This document shows, one piece after another, positions 34,023-41,711 of a DNA stretch of 64,000 bases. This stretch comes from CBDFMR01 sp965249765. Lineage in GTDB: Bacteria; Bacteroidota; Bacteroidia; Chitinophagales; Saprospiraceae. The notes beneath the pieces are model-generated. The model was not told the origin of the DNA. It saw only the letters and a list, made by a program, of their open reading frames with translations, and did not search any database. Where the stretch lies: contig CBDFMR010000005.1 in the NCBI GenBank assembly GCA_965249765.1, positions 124,001-188,000 of the forward strand, written 5' to 3'. Within the stretch, counting starts at the first letter, position 1. Each line of letters opens with the position of its first letter. Both the position numbers and the translations under genes were made by a program.

Positions 34023-34096
34023 GGTCCGGTAGTTCAGTTGGTTAGAATACCTGCCTGTCACGCAGGGGGTCGCGAGTTCGAGTCTCGTCCGGACCG
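34023..34096 (+). tRNA. tRNA-Asp (anticodon GTC)
   Basis: The 74-base sequence folds as a standard cloverleaf. The acceptor pairs GGTCCGG with CCGGACC, the anticodon stem CCTGC/GCAGG encloses the loop CTGTCAC (anticodon GTC), and the T arm is CGAGTTCGAGTCTCG. The discriminator is G and CCA is not encoded. A terminator follows 7 bases later. Confidence 0.95.
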
Positions 34097-34103
34097 CTTT
34101 AAT

Positions 34104-34136
34104 AGTCCTCTAAGTCATTGATTTAGAGGACTTTCT
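34104..34136 (+). terminator. Terminator after tRNA-Asp
   Basis: Perfect 10-pair stem AGTCCTCTAA/TTAGAGGACT (34104-34113 and 34123-34132), 9-base loop, followed by TTCTGTTT. Confidence 0.8.
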
Positions 34137-34342
34137 GTTTACTAACAGATGTATTGCTGTCGCCATTGCTGTCTTTATCTTTTCTTATCATCACAACGAT
34201 AACCTTACTTCAATTAGTAAATCACTACAGAATGTAGTTTGCATGAGTACTCAGTGTATAAGGGGGAATCTTGAATTTCACGTAGAAAGTGGGGGTATAA
34301 GGGGAATATCATAGTGAGAATAGGAATTACTTGGATTATAAT

Positions 34343-34780
34343 TCAGAAGTAATTAAAGAAATCATCTTCAGGAAACCACAATCCTTGCCTGTTTAATATC
34401 ACACAATACCCTTTCGCCTTCTCCAATAATCTTAATTTTAAGCGGGTCTCCCCAAGAACTCCGGGAAAATTGTGTTTAATATTCCTCATATTGGCTAATT
34501 CCCAACCTTTGTCCAACTCTTCATTAATATCCTCTATTATTCTTATAAAATCCGACTTCTTGGTATTCCTATCCAACTTCTTATAAAACAATGAATAACC
34601 GAAGCGATATTTCAGTATAGTAACATTGTAATTAACCTTAATAGAATCTGTAAGCTGTTCTAAATTAGAAATGCCCGAATACTTTTCATAGAGAGTTTTG
34701 AATAATTCTATGATGCCAAAAAATACCATTCCGGCTAAAAGAAGAAAAACAAGAGCAAGTACTCCTCGAATAGCTTCCAT
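34343..34780 (-). CDS. Unknown protein with one N-terminal membrane helix
   Basis: This 145-residue protein is not recognised. One hydrophobic helix (about residues 5-26, VLALVFLLLAGMVFFGIIELF) precedes a charged, mixed alpha/beta domain rich in Lys, Asp and Leu. It starts 2 bases after the neighbouring gene at 34783 on the same strand, so the two form a small operon. The segment lies between the intact tRNA-Asp and a tRNA-like remnant and looks like accessory DNA. No catalytic motif is visible. Confidence 0.6.
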   Translation of the reverse strand: MEAIRGVLALVFLLLAGMVFFGIIELFKTLYEKYSGISNLEQLTDSIKVNYNVTILKYRFGYSLFYKKLDRNTKKSDFIRIIEDINEELDKGWELANMRNIKHNFPGVLGETRLKLRLLEKAKGYCVILNRQGLWFPEDDFFNYF

Positions 34781-34782
34781 AC

Positions 34783-35211
34783 CTATTGAATTTTATGTCT
34801 CCAACATCTACCTGAAGTATCTGCTGTCATATTTTTACACCGATTTCCCTTTATAGTAGTGCCACGACACCTTTGCTTAGTGCCTGTATCATTAAAACAG
34901 TCTGCACCTTGCTTCAAAAGAGTTATTTTATAATGAACACCCTTGACATCTGTAAACGAGGTAGAATTCTCATGTATAGTGGGATAACCAAAATCGTCAG
35001 AATCAGAATGACCTCCATTAATCCAGTCAATTTGTTTCAGTGTGTGATTGCTGACATGAACAACACATGAATAACTAGATTGCACATGTGTGGTTGAGTT
35101 ATACCTTTCTACAGAAGCACAATATTCATCCTGTGCATAACATGAAGTCATATTTACAACTACAAGGGCAACAATAATCATTCTTAGAAAGGGATAAAAT
35201 TGAAAAGTCAT
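34783..35211 (-). CDS. Exported protein with C-terminal Cys/His (DUF5763-like) motif
   Basis: The chosen ATG at 35211 gives a signal peptide with basic residue and hydrophobic core (MTFQFYPFLRMIIVALVVVN) ending in MTSCYAQ, possibly a lipoprotein. An ATG at 35316 would overlap the divergent gene. The C-terminus RCRGTTIKGNRCKN...GRCWRH carries three Cys and a His spaced like the small zinc-ribbon-type DUF5763 motif. The middle section has paired Cys as well. Function is unknown; it is the first gene of a two-gene unit with 34343-34780. Confidence 0.6.
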   Translation of the reverse strand: MTFQFYPFLRMIIVALVVVNMTSCYAQDEYCASVERYNSTTHVQSSYSCVVHVSNHTLKQIDWINGGHSDSDDFGYPTIHENSTSFTDVKGVHYKITLLKQGADCFNDTGTKQRCRGTTIKGNRCKNMTADTSGRCWRHKIQ

Positions 35212-35363
35212 TTTAAGGGTTATGTCAGCGAAATTATTGGATTTAAATGTTAAAGTCAATAGGAAGATCGGATTGCATGCGTAAAATGTTGACAATTGAG
35301 ATAGATGCCTATACATTGTCGATCTGTTTCAAATCATTCTTCACTCAATTTATCTTGAAAATT

Positions 35364-35792
35364 ATGATAAAGTTTGCTCTTAATCTATTCGCTGGTATTG
35401 CTCTTTCATTGCTGATAGTTGGATTCACTCAAAGTACGTCGAAGGGGTTTATAACCGGTTCTTATTTTGCGGTAAAGAACAATTATTGTCCTAAGTCTCT
35501 CGGAGAGCTAGAAATTTCCAAAATTACTCAGGATAGCTTCTACTTCGATATAACGATCCAAATCGTATACAATGAGCTTTCTATTCATGAAGGGCAAATT
35601 GAGGGTTGGGCTCATATAGATGATCCTAACAAAGCTTCATTCTATAACAATGAATGGGATGAGGATTGGGCAACTGAAATAGAGTTTTACCTTACTCCAG
35701 ATAGGAAATATATTCTTGTGAATGGAATTCATACATCTCCTTTTCATGGTGCAGGTACTTGCTTTGACGGGTTTTATGAATTAAATCTCTGA
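35364..35792 (+). CDS. Secreted protein of unknown function
   Basis: From ATG 35364 the product has 142 residues with a clear signal peptide (MIKFALNLFAGIALSLLIVGFTQS). The mature part contains GSYFAVKNNYCPKSLGELEIS and a late GAGTCFDGFYEL, suggesting a small beta-rich domain with one disulfide. An open frame reaching back to 35247 would run into the divergent gene and lacks signal-peptide character. It is divergent from the 34783 gene, sharing a 150-base regulatory gap. The family is not recognised. Confidence 0.6.
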   Translation: MIKFALNLFAGIALSLLIVGFTQSTSKGFITGSYFAVKNNYCPKSLGELEISKITQDSFYFDITIQIVYNELSIHEGQIEGWAHIDDPNKASFYNNEWDEDWATEIEFYLTPDRKYILVNGIHTSPFHGAGTCFDGFYELNL

Positions 35793-35874
35793 TATGATCC
35801 TATTGGATGAGGACATATATTTTGCATGTACTGAATGTCAAGCTCTCTATTCGACTGATCGCTAAGAAGTAATA

Positions 35875-35917
35875 TGCCTGTCATCCCGTCTTTAGGGACG
35901 GGACGAGTTTGAGTCTC
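35875..35917 (+). repeat. Degenerate 3' half of a tRNA-Asp-like sequence
   Basis: TGCCTGTCA (35875-35883) is identical to the anticodon region of the tRNA-Asp at 34052-34060, and CGAGTTTGAGTCTC (35904-35917) matches its T arm at 13 of 14 positions. The anticodon stem and acceptor no longer pair properly. It is followed by a tRNA-style terminator. The rest of the 514-base gap holds only a second terminator near 36155. Confidence 0.5.
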
Positions 35918-35947
35918 ATAGTCACTAACGATGGGCCACTAACAAAT

Positions 35948-35979
35948 AAAAAGGGGTTACATCTTGTAACTCCTTTTTT
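35948..35979 (+). terminator. Intrinsic terminator after the tRNA-like remnant
   Basis: A 14-pair stem with one G-T pair, AAAAAGGGGTTACA/TGTAACTCCTTTTT, loop TCT, ending in a T-run. It probably served the decayed tRNA or now ends the 35364 transcript. Confidence 0.75.
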
Positions 35980-36154
35980 ATGTCTAGGATGCAACATAAT
36001 ATACTCAGAGACCAACGACATTTATTACAAGGATATGTCTCTAACACTTTCCTCCGTTAATTCCTTGATGACGATGCCTCTTCTATGAGTTTTTTTGGTT
36101 TTGTCATTGTTTATATTTTAGGGCACCTCTATTAACCCCATTCACCAAATGAAC

Positions 36155-36174
36155 AAAAATCTCGTGAGATTTTT
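36155..36174. terminator. Small bidirectional terminator
   Basis: AAAAATCT-CGTG-AGATTTTT forms a perfect 8-pair hairpin with A and T runs on each side. On the minus strand it lies about 130 bases after the abiEii stop and could end that operon. Confidence 0.5.
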
Positions 36175-36306
36175 TAATTGGTTCTTTTGTGTTTATACTT
36201 CGTTAAATATCAATCATATAGCAAAGGCTATGCTCTTTCAATTTGCCTTGTTTAAACACAAAATAACTCAATTTCATTCTGCCTCAGAGGTAAATAGAGG
36301 TACCCT

Positions 36307-37140
36307 TTACTTAGAAAACATTCGCTTTTTATAATTCGCTCTATGTTTGTCTATTAATTCTATAAGTTGAGATACCAGATTGAAAGCAACTGTCTGATCC
36401 CAATCGGCCTCTTTTCGGAGTAGAGCAGTAATATCTCCCGTAAATTCTGTATCTGATATTTTTTCATCCAAATTGTTTTTAAATTCTTTAACTGTGGGAA
36501 TATAACCTGTTGATACCATCATATATTCGCAGAAGCAATGAATTATTTTATCATGGTCAATATTCTTTTTACGCAAAGCGTAATCTAGATCAAAAAGATC
36601 ACGACCCTTTCTTCTTTGATATAAGGCACGAAGTTTCGTCCCTAGTAATTCTTCGAGTGAATAAACGGATAAATTGGATTCTCCAGAAAACCAATCTGAT
36701 TCTACTTTAAAAGAAAAATCCGTCGCACCAAAAACAGTAAAATGTTCTGTGGTATTGATCTCAATTTTGAGTTTAAGTTTTTGAATTGGGGCAAATTCTG
36801 TCTCAAATCTGTAGAAGCGTTTATAACTTCTTTTTGTAGGCTTTACTGATGTTTCATCACCAAGCCAGGGGGATATTTTCTGCCTTATTTTGGCGAGGAT
36901 AGGTTTTATAGGTCCGGACTTTAATTGAACCAAATCAATATCCTCCGAATATCTCGGCTGCGGAGACAAATAGAGCTTGTGCAAGGCAGTTCCTCCTCTA
37001 AATCCAATGTGCTCTGATAAATAATCATCATTATATATTTCTACCAATGCCCTTGAGATGATAAGATCTTGTTCTACCTGGGCATAGTTTTTCCAAGGCA
37101 CCTGTTGACTCCATTGTATTATATGTGCTTTGGGAATCAT
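36307..37140 (-). CDS. AbiEii-type nucleotidyltransferase toxin
   Basis: This 277-residue protein is the toxin of a type IV toxin-antitoxin / abortive infection system. The nucleotidyltransferase GS-motif appears as FRGGTALHKLYLS (about residues 47-59), followed by RYSEDIDLVQL with the metal-binding Asp-x-Asp. EELLGTKLRALYQRRKGRDLFDLDYAL is the conserved downstream block of the AbiEii/AbiGii family. AbiEii-like proteins are known to modify tRNA or other targets with nucleotides and block growth on phage infection. It overlaps the antitoxin gene by 4 bases, and is the second gene of the pair, as usual. Confidence 0.9.
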   Translation of the reverse strand: MIPKAHIIQWSQQVPWKNYAQVEQDLIISRALVEIYNDDYLSEHIGFRGGTALHKLYLSPQPRYSEDIDLVQLKSGPIKPILAKIRQKISPWLGDETSVKPTKRSYKRFYRFETEFAPIQKLKLKIEINTTEHFTVFGATDFSFKVESDWFSGESNLSVYSLEELLGTKLRALYQRRKGRDLFDLDYALRKKNIDHDKIIHCFCEYMMVSTGYIPTVKEFKNNLDEKISDTEFTGDITALLRKEADWDQTVAFNLVSQLIELIDKHRANYKKRMFSK

Positions 37141-37925
37141 TGGTCTATTTCAATTCGTGTATTTTCGATAATGTTCCATCTGTTTTTAGATGAATATCCT
37201 CGGGTCTTTACGCCTACTTTTAGTGGATATCTATTCTTTGGCTTTTTATTGTTAAATACATTTTGATATATATGATCGGTTTGCTTTACATTCCCTAAAG
37301 TATCTAAAACAAATCCAAACCTCTGAACGGTCACTTGCTTTTGTTGATTGATTAGTTCCAGATTAATTTCAATTTGTTCTGCAAGATCATTCAGTATGGT
37401 CGCCACCCGGTTTATACCGCCCATTTTATTTTGATCTTCGATTAAATCCAATGCAGTGAGTAAAGGATTGGATACCCTCAAGTATCCTGCTTCAGATTTC
37501 ATTACTTGTACGGCCTTATTATTCCATGATTGTCTTTTACTAAAATTTATAGGTATTATACCTTTTTTTATTTTACGCAGCGACTGCTTGTCGTGTATTA
37601 CATAAAATTCTTGTGGTTGTTGGTGAGCTGAACCATGTAAGGCTGCTGCTGACAAGTGTGAAACATAATATGCTCTTTCCAAGTGTTTCATTAAGTCATC
37701 GATAAACATAGTTGCAGGTAGTCCGCCTATGTTCCTATATTGTATGGGGATAATTAGATAAAATCCTTTATACACCGATTGGATATTTCCATTACTTGCC
37801 AGTCTGTACAGCGACATCCCTATAGCCTTCTTAGTCATGTTGGGAAAACCCACTTTGATATCCTTTTGACCAAAGGTATATTTACCGTTGCCTTGTAAAT
37901 TTTCTATCCAATTTATGAGTTTCAT
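37137..37925 (-). CDS. AbiEi-type antitoxin and autorepressor
   Basis: The product from ATG 37925 (MKLINWIENLQ) has 262 residues. An N-terminal winged helix (about residues 1-65, KKAIGMSLYRLASNGNIQSVYKGFYLI) resembles the AbiEi DNA-binding domain. The C-terminal domain contains YYVSHLSAAALHGSAHQQPQEFYV, a hallmark of AbiEi-type antitoxins. The known AbiEi represses its own operon by binding inverted repeats; a matching repeat lies just upstream (37951-37973). A longer frame from 37979 would translate through that repeat and is rejected. It precedes and overlaps the toxin gene. Confidence 0.87.
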   Translation of the reverse strand: MKLINWIENLQGNGKYTFGQKDIKVGFPNMTKKAIGMSLYRLASNGNIQSVYKGFYLIIPIQYRNIGGLPATMFIDDLMKHLERAYYVSHLSAAALHGSAHQQPQEFYVIHDKQSLRKIKKGIIPINFSKRQSWNNKAVQVMKSEAGYLRVSNPLLTALDLIEDQNKMGGINRVATILNDLAEQIEINLELINQQKQVTVQRFGFVLDTLGNVKQTDHIYQNVFNNKKPKNRYPLKVGVKTRGYSSKNRWNIIENTRIEIDQ

Positions 37926-37950
37926 TTTAGTTTCGTTCTTGCAACTGCAA

Positions 37951-37973
37951 TTTACTACATAATTAGTAGTAAA
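37951..37973 (-). promoter_or_regulatory. Probable AbiEi operator
   Basis: Perfect 8-base inverted repeat TTTACTAC/GTAGTAAA with a 7-base spacer (ATAATTA), ending 26 bases before the antitoxin ATG. This is the position expected for autoregulation. Confidence 0.6.
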
Positions 37974-38267
37974 TCGCATTTAAAAGCCTTTGTTATTTTG
38001 CTTTTTCTTTCCATTCCTTTGGTTTTTCGACCAGCGGTCAAGTCTTTTTGAACGTGCATCGTTTTTCAGGTTTTGAAATTTAATGCTGGTTTATCTTATA
38101 AAAGATTGCCCTTAAATCCTCACATAAGTGCATACAGCTTGGGGCAAAACTGATCAGTCAATCGAGCTAAACTTCTTTTTAAAGAGATAGGTGTTTTGTC
38201 TTTCAACTTATTTTCCCTCTTGAATCTCAAGTAGTTAATGCAACGGTATTCTTGTTTGTAAAAAAAA

Positions 38268-38315
38268 GACCAGCCAACAGGCTTTTGGCCTAGGCCAAAA
38301 GCCTGTTGGCTGGTC
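38268..38315. repeat. Perfect 48-base palindrome inside the IS30 element
   Basis: Two 24-base arms meet at GGCCTAGGCC with no loop: GACCAGCCAACAGG... mirrored exactly to ...CCTGTTGGCTGGTC. It lies between the left inverted repeat and the transposase promoter (-7-like TAATTTTG at 38333-38340). It could stop incoming transcription or sequester readthrough mRNA to limit transposase synthesis. Confidence 0.9.
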
Positions 38316-38363
38316 GGCGAAAAATTTCATTCTAATTTTGGGTTGCAAAAATCTCAAAAAAGA

Positions 38364-39344
38364 ATGGGTCATTTAACGCTGAAACAAAGGTGCGATATTG
38401 AAATTTGCCTTGCTAAGAAGATGTCAATTTCGATGATTGCTGAGTTTATTGGAAAAGACAAGTCAGTAGTTAGTCGAGAGATAAAAAGAAACACTGATCA
38501 GAGATCTAAGGTTTATAGAGCTGAATTAGCACATAAAAAAGCGGTTGAACGCCAGATAGCAAAGCCCAAAAAGAAGCACTGGAATCAAGCTATTGAGGAT
38601 TATGTTATTGATCTACTTAATAAGGACTATAGCCCGGAACAGATCGCGGGAAGGGCTAAATTAGAAGAAATTAATTGTGTCAGTACTGAAAGAATATATC
38701 AGTTCATCTGGGCAGATAAAAAGAAGGGTGGCCAGCTGTATCAGCATCTAAGAAACAGGGGCAAGAGATATCGCAAGAGAGGCCACAGTAAGGACTGTAG
38801 AGGGATTCTGGTGGACAGAGTTGGTATAGATCAAAGACCACCGATAGTGGATAGCAAAGAAAGAATAGGGGATTTAGAAATCGACCTAGTCATTGGAAAA
38901 AAGCACAAACAAGCATTATTGACCATCAATGATCGGGCTACAGGAATACTGATAATGGATAAAGTATTAAGTAAGCAAGCTATAGAAATTGAGTCCAAAA
39001 CAACAGAATTATTGGAGGATTGGCAGCCTCTTATTCATACCATCACCTCTGACAATGGCAAAGAATTTGCCAACCATAAAAATATTGCAAATAAACTGAA
39101 TATAGACTTCTATTTTGCCAAACCCTATCACAGTTGGCAACGTGGTGCAAATGAAAACCTAAATGGTCTTATCAGACAATACTTCCCAAAAGATTACAAC
39201 TTTGATAAGATCACAAAACAACGTATAATTGAAGTTCAAAACATATTAAATAACAGACCTAGAAAAAGATTTGGGTACAATACACCCAACGAAGTTTTTG
39301 CTGACAAATTAGACAATCAATCAAGTGTTGCATTTGTTACTTGA
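38364..39344 (+). CDS. IS30-family transposase
   Basis: The 326-residue DDE transposase has an N-terminal helix-turn-helix (LTLKQRCDIEICLAKKMSISMIAEFIGKDKSVVSREIKRN). The RNase H-like domain carries GDLEIDLVIGKKHKQALLTI (first Asp), TITSDNGKEFANH (second Asp) and YHSWQRGANENLNGLIRQYFPK (catalytic Glu); the block is diagnostic for IS30. ATG 38364 is preferred over the TTG at 38343, which leaves only a few bases after the predicted transcription start. The frame is uninterrupted, so the enzyme may be active. Confidence 0.93.
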   Translation: MGHLTLKQRCDIEICLAKKMSISMIAEFIGKDKSVVSREIKRNTDQRSKVYRAELAHKKAVERQIAKPKKKHWNQAIEDYVIDLLNKDYSPEQIAGRAKLEEINCVSTERIYQFIWADKKKGGQLYQHLRNRGKRYRKRGHSKDCRGILVDRVGIDQRPPIVDSKERIGDLEIDLVIGKKHKQALLTINDRATGILIMDKVLSKQAIEIESKTTELLEDWQPLIHTITSDNGKEFANHKNIANKLNIDFYFAKPYHSWQRGANENLNGLIRQYFPKDYNFDKITKQRIIEVQNILNNRPRKRFGYNTPNEVFADKLDNQSSVAFVT

Positions 39345-39415
39345 ATCCAGGCTCTTGAATTCAAGGACTTCTATTTTTATAGAACTTCCTATGGAAATTT
39401 GCAGAATACAATTCG

Positions 39416-39423
39416 TATCTTTG
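39416..39423 (+). promoter_or_regulatory. -7 element upstream of the 39459 gene
   Basis: TATCTTTG matches TAnnTTTG, 35 bases before the ATG at 39459. A TTTG at 39398-39401 is closer (14 bases) than the usual spacing. Confidence 0.4.
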
Positions 39424-39458
39424 AATAATAACTCTTATCTCTAACGCAATAGGCAAAA

Positions 39459-41123
39459 ATGCTACGTACTTACACAATTCTGATTACTGTTATTCTAACA
39501 TCTATCATTGACAGGACAATCGCTCAACCCTCTTATTGTAATTTAGATGACAATTTCTGTATTGGTCTATCATTTGAAGACGCGAATAATAACAGATGCT
39601 GGGAAAATCTGGACTTTGGATTTCCTTGGCAAGATTTTTATGATTTCTCTTTTTTAAATGAAGATGTTGGATATGTTCTTGTTCGAGATCACCCAGACGT
39701 TACACTTCTGAAAACAACAAACCAAGGAGCCACATTTGATGAGGTTTTTACCTTCAATATCATTGGTCATCGAGCTTATGTAGATGTTGTAAATAGTAAC
39801 GTAATCTACGTTGGTATATGGCGGCTTGGTGGTGGAACTACTAATGCTGGATTTATTTTCAAATCTATTGATGGTGGGCAGAACTTTCAATTGGTATTTA
39901 GTGATAACTTTCTAGTACCTCATGCATTTGACGCCTTTTCATCTGAAGGTGTGGTTTTTATTACCAATGATGGTCAAAATTATATCACAACACGGACTAC
40001 AAATAGTTTTTCAAGTCATACTTCTTCCACTCAACTAGAAATTGGAACTACTGATGCGAATAAGGTTGTGATGAAGAATTCCGCCGAAGGACTCTTGATG
40101 ACCGAAAATCAGCTATTCTATACAATAAATGGCGGCAATACCTGGATTCTACATTATCATGCTGGAATGATTGATATTCAATTCTTCAATAATCAATTTT
40201 GGGTTGCTGATGGCAGCAAGATAGGTAGAGGCCAAAGTTCTTCTAATTTATCATTCATAGAGACCAATTATGGAAACATGAATTCTCCTTTTTCAGGGGG
40301 AATGGGTATAATTCAACCTGGTGAAAAATATTGGATAGAGAAGAATTATACATCTGATGGTGGATGTACGTATAGTGCATATGAACCTGTATTACAAAAA
40401 ATTCAGAGTCTTCCTGGTGGAGTTCTATACGGATATGCAACTGGCCCTCTAGCAGGGTTAAAAAGATTCGTATGCTCAGGAGAATCTGACAATGCTATTC
40501 ATGACCATACGTTTCATGCTGAGGTTCTCAACAGTCTAGCATCAAACGTCACGAGGAGCAATAAGCGCTCGTCGGGTATTGTATATGGCTATTCTATTCC
40601 GTTACCATCTTGCTGGTTGAACGATAATTCACTTAATAGACCATACTTTTTCTACTTCAGTGGACCCGGTGTGCCTGTAGAGATAATTTTGAATACACCA
40701 GCTGAAGAAGCTCAAATTGCAGTCTTTGAAGGTGACATAAATTGTCTTAATGTTGTAGCATGTGCAGAAAAAAACCAATTTACTTCACTTCCTGAAATAA
40801 CAGTTACCGCCTTCGGTTCATTTAACTATTACATCGTGGTTGATCATGATGACGAACAAACCTTTGAGCTAGTCTTTGATGGAAACGTTACTTCTTCTGT
40901 CAGCAACTTATCCCAAATAAATGTTGTGAAGTCAGGTATTATCACAACAAACTGCGTTGAGCTTCCAAACGTAAAAGGTAATGTGCAATATGTAGTAACT
41001 GCATATAATAGCGCCGTGTGTAAGGCTGGTACTACGTCGACAGAATTATGTCTAAAGAATCTTCCTACTGGAATCTATAACATACATTATGAAAACACTA
41101 TAGTACGAGTTGCCAAAATTTAG
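39459..41123 (+). CDS. Secreted Asp-box (BNR-like) repeat protein
   Basis: The 554-residue protein has a signal peptide (MLRTYTILITVILTSII, cleavage near IAQ). Three or more Asp-box-like turns, LLKTTNQGATFDEVF, IFKSIDGGQNFQLVF and FYTINGGNTWILHY, indicate a beta-propeller in about residues 60-320. A second beta-sandwich-like part follows, ending LPTGIYNIHYENTIVRVAKI, which resembles a diverged type IX sorting tail. Asp-box proteins include sialidases, photosynthesis factor Ycf48 and adhesins, so the function is not fixed. It begins 112 bases after the IS30 element in an accessory region. Confidence 0.7.
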   Translation: MLRTYTILITVILTSIIDRTIAQPSYCNLDDNFCIGLSFEDANNNRCWENLDFGFPWQDFYDFSFLNEDVGYVLVRDHPDVTLLKTTNQGATFDEVFTFNIIGHRAYVDVVNSNVIYVGIWRLGGGTTNAGFIFKSIDGGQNFQLVFSDNFLVPHAFDAFSSEGVVFITNDGQNYITTRTTNSFSSHTSSTQLEIGTTDANKVVMKNSAEGLLMTENQLFYTINGGNTWILHYHAGMIDIQFFNNQFWVADGSKIGRGQSSSNLSFIETNYGNMNSPFSGGMGIIQPGEKYWIEKNYTSDGGCTYSAYEPVLQKIQSLPGGVLYGYATGPLAGLKRFVCSGESDNAIHDHTFHAEVLNSLASNVTRSNKRSSGIVYGYSIPLPSCWLNDNSLNRPYFFYFSGPGVPVEIILNTPAEEAQIAVFEGDINCLNVVACAEKNQFTSLPEITVTAFGSFNYYIVVDHDDEQTFELVFDGNVTSSVSNLSQINVVKSGIITTNCVELPNVKGNVQYVVTAYNSAVCKAGTTSTELCLKNLPTGIYNIHYENTIVRVAKI

Positions 41124-41161
41124 TATCCGATTGACCTTCCCTAACTGATTGTTCAAATAGG

Positions 41162-41593
41162 TCAGCAATAAGATGTTTTGATTTCCAACTCAACACCAAA
41201 AATTTCTTTAGATCGCTTCTTAATGATATCTACTATATCCTCAACATACTCTGGAGTAGTAAGCAAAGCGTCATGGATCGTATATATTGGTATTTCACTC
41301 CTTTGTTTTTCAATGTCCTTACAAATAACATCTAAGACAAACCACGCTTCTAAGCCAAGACAAAATAGGGTCATAGGACAATTCATATCTCCTTTCTTGC
41401 GCTTATTTGCACTTTTTCCTCCACGAGTAGTTACATATCTAGTGTTCAAGAATTCACACCTTCTCATGTAGTATTTAGGCTGTAGTGCTTTTACAATTAG
41501 TTGATCGAAGACTAAACCCAAGTGGTTAACCTTAGTACTGTATTCTGAACTATCTCCAAATAGAACGCGGTAGAATTCGCAGTATAAAAGATC
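41162..41593 (-). pseudogene. 5'-truncated gene resembling the C-terminus of a family A polymerase-like protein
   Basis: An open frame without a proper start runs from 41593 (after an upstream TGA) to the stop at 41162. It reads FYRVLFGDSSEYSTKVNHLG and, near the end, IPIYTIHDALLTTPEYVEDIVDIIKKR. The PIYTIHD element resembles motif C of family A DNA or single-subunit RNA polymerases (normally HD followed by Glu or Ser). Only a TTG at 41521 could serve as a start in the visible part. It appears to be the tail of a plasmid or phage polymerase-like gene, cut off at its 5' side. Confidence 0.45.
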
Positions 41594-41711
41594 TCAATCA
41601 TAAATCAGCTTTTGCTTATTTATACTACCTCTTATCCTCTCTTTTACTAATTTAGGTTTCTCGTTTCGATGTGCTATTCTGATATCGAGCGAATAACTAA
41701 AACTACTGACT

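Larger units (their letters stand above)
38227..39344 (+). mobile_element. IS30-family insertion sequence
   Basis: The 1118-base element carries one transposase gene. Its ends are imperfect inverted repeats: left TCAAGTAGTTAATGCAAC (38227-38244) and, on the other strand, right TCAAGTAACAAATGCAAC (39344-39327), 14 of 18 identical. ATC at 38224-38226 and 39345-39347 is a 3-base target duplication, fitting the family. The transposase stop codon TGA coincides with the last three bases of the element. Everything needed for mobility appears intact. Confidence 0.85.

Noticed and set aside
36149..36334. Plus-strand frame of 61 codons near abiEii
   Set aside because: It runs through a terminator hairpin and into the 3' end of the antisense toxin gene, with no signal of coding.
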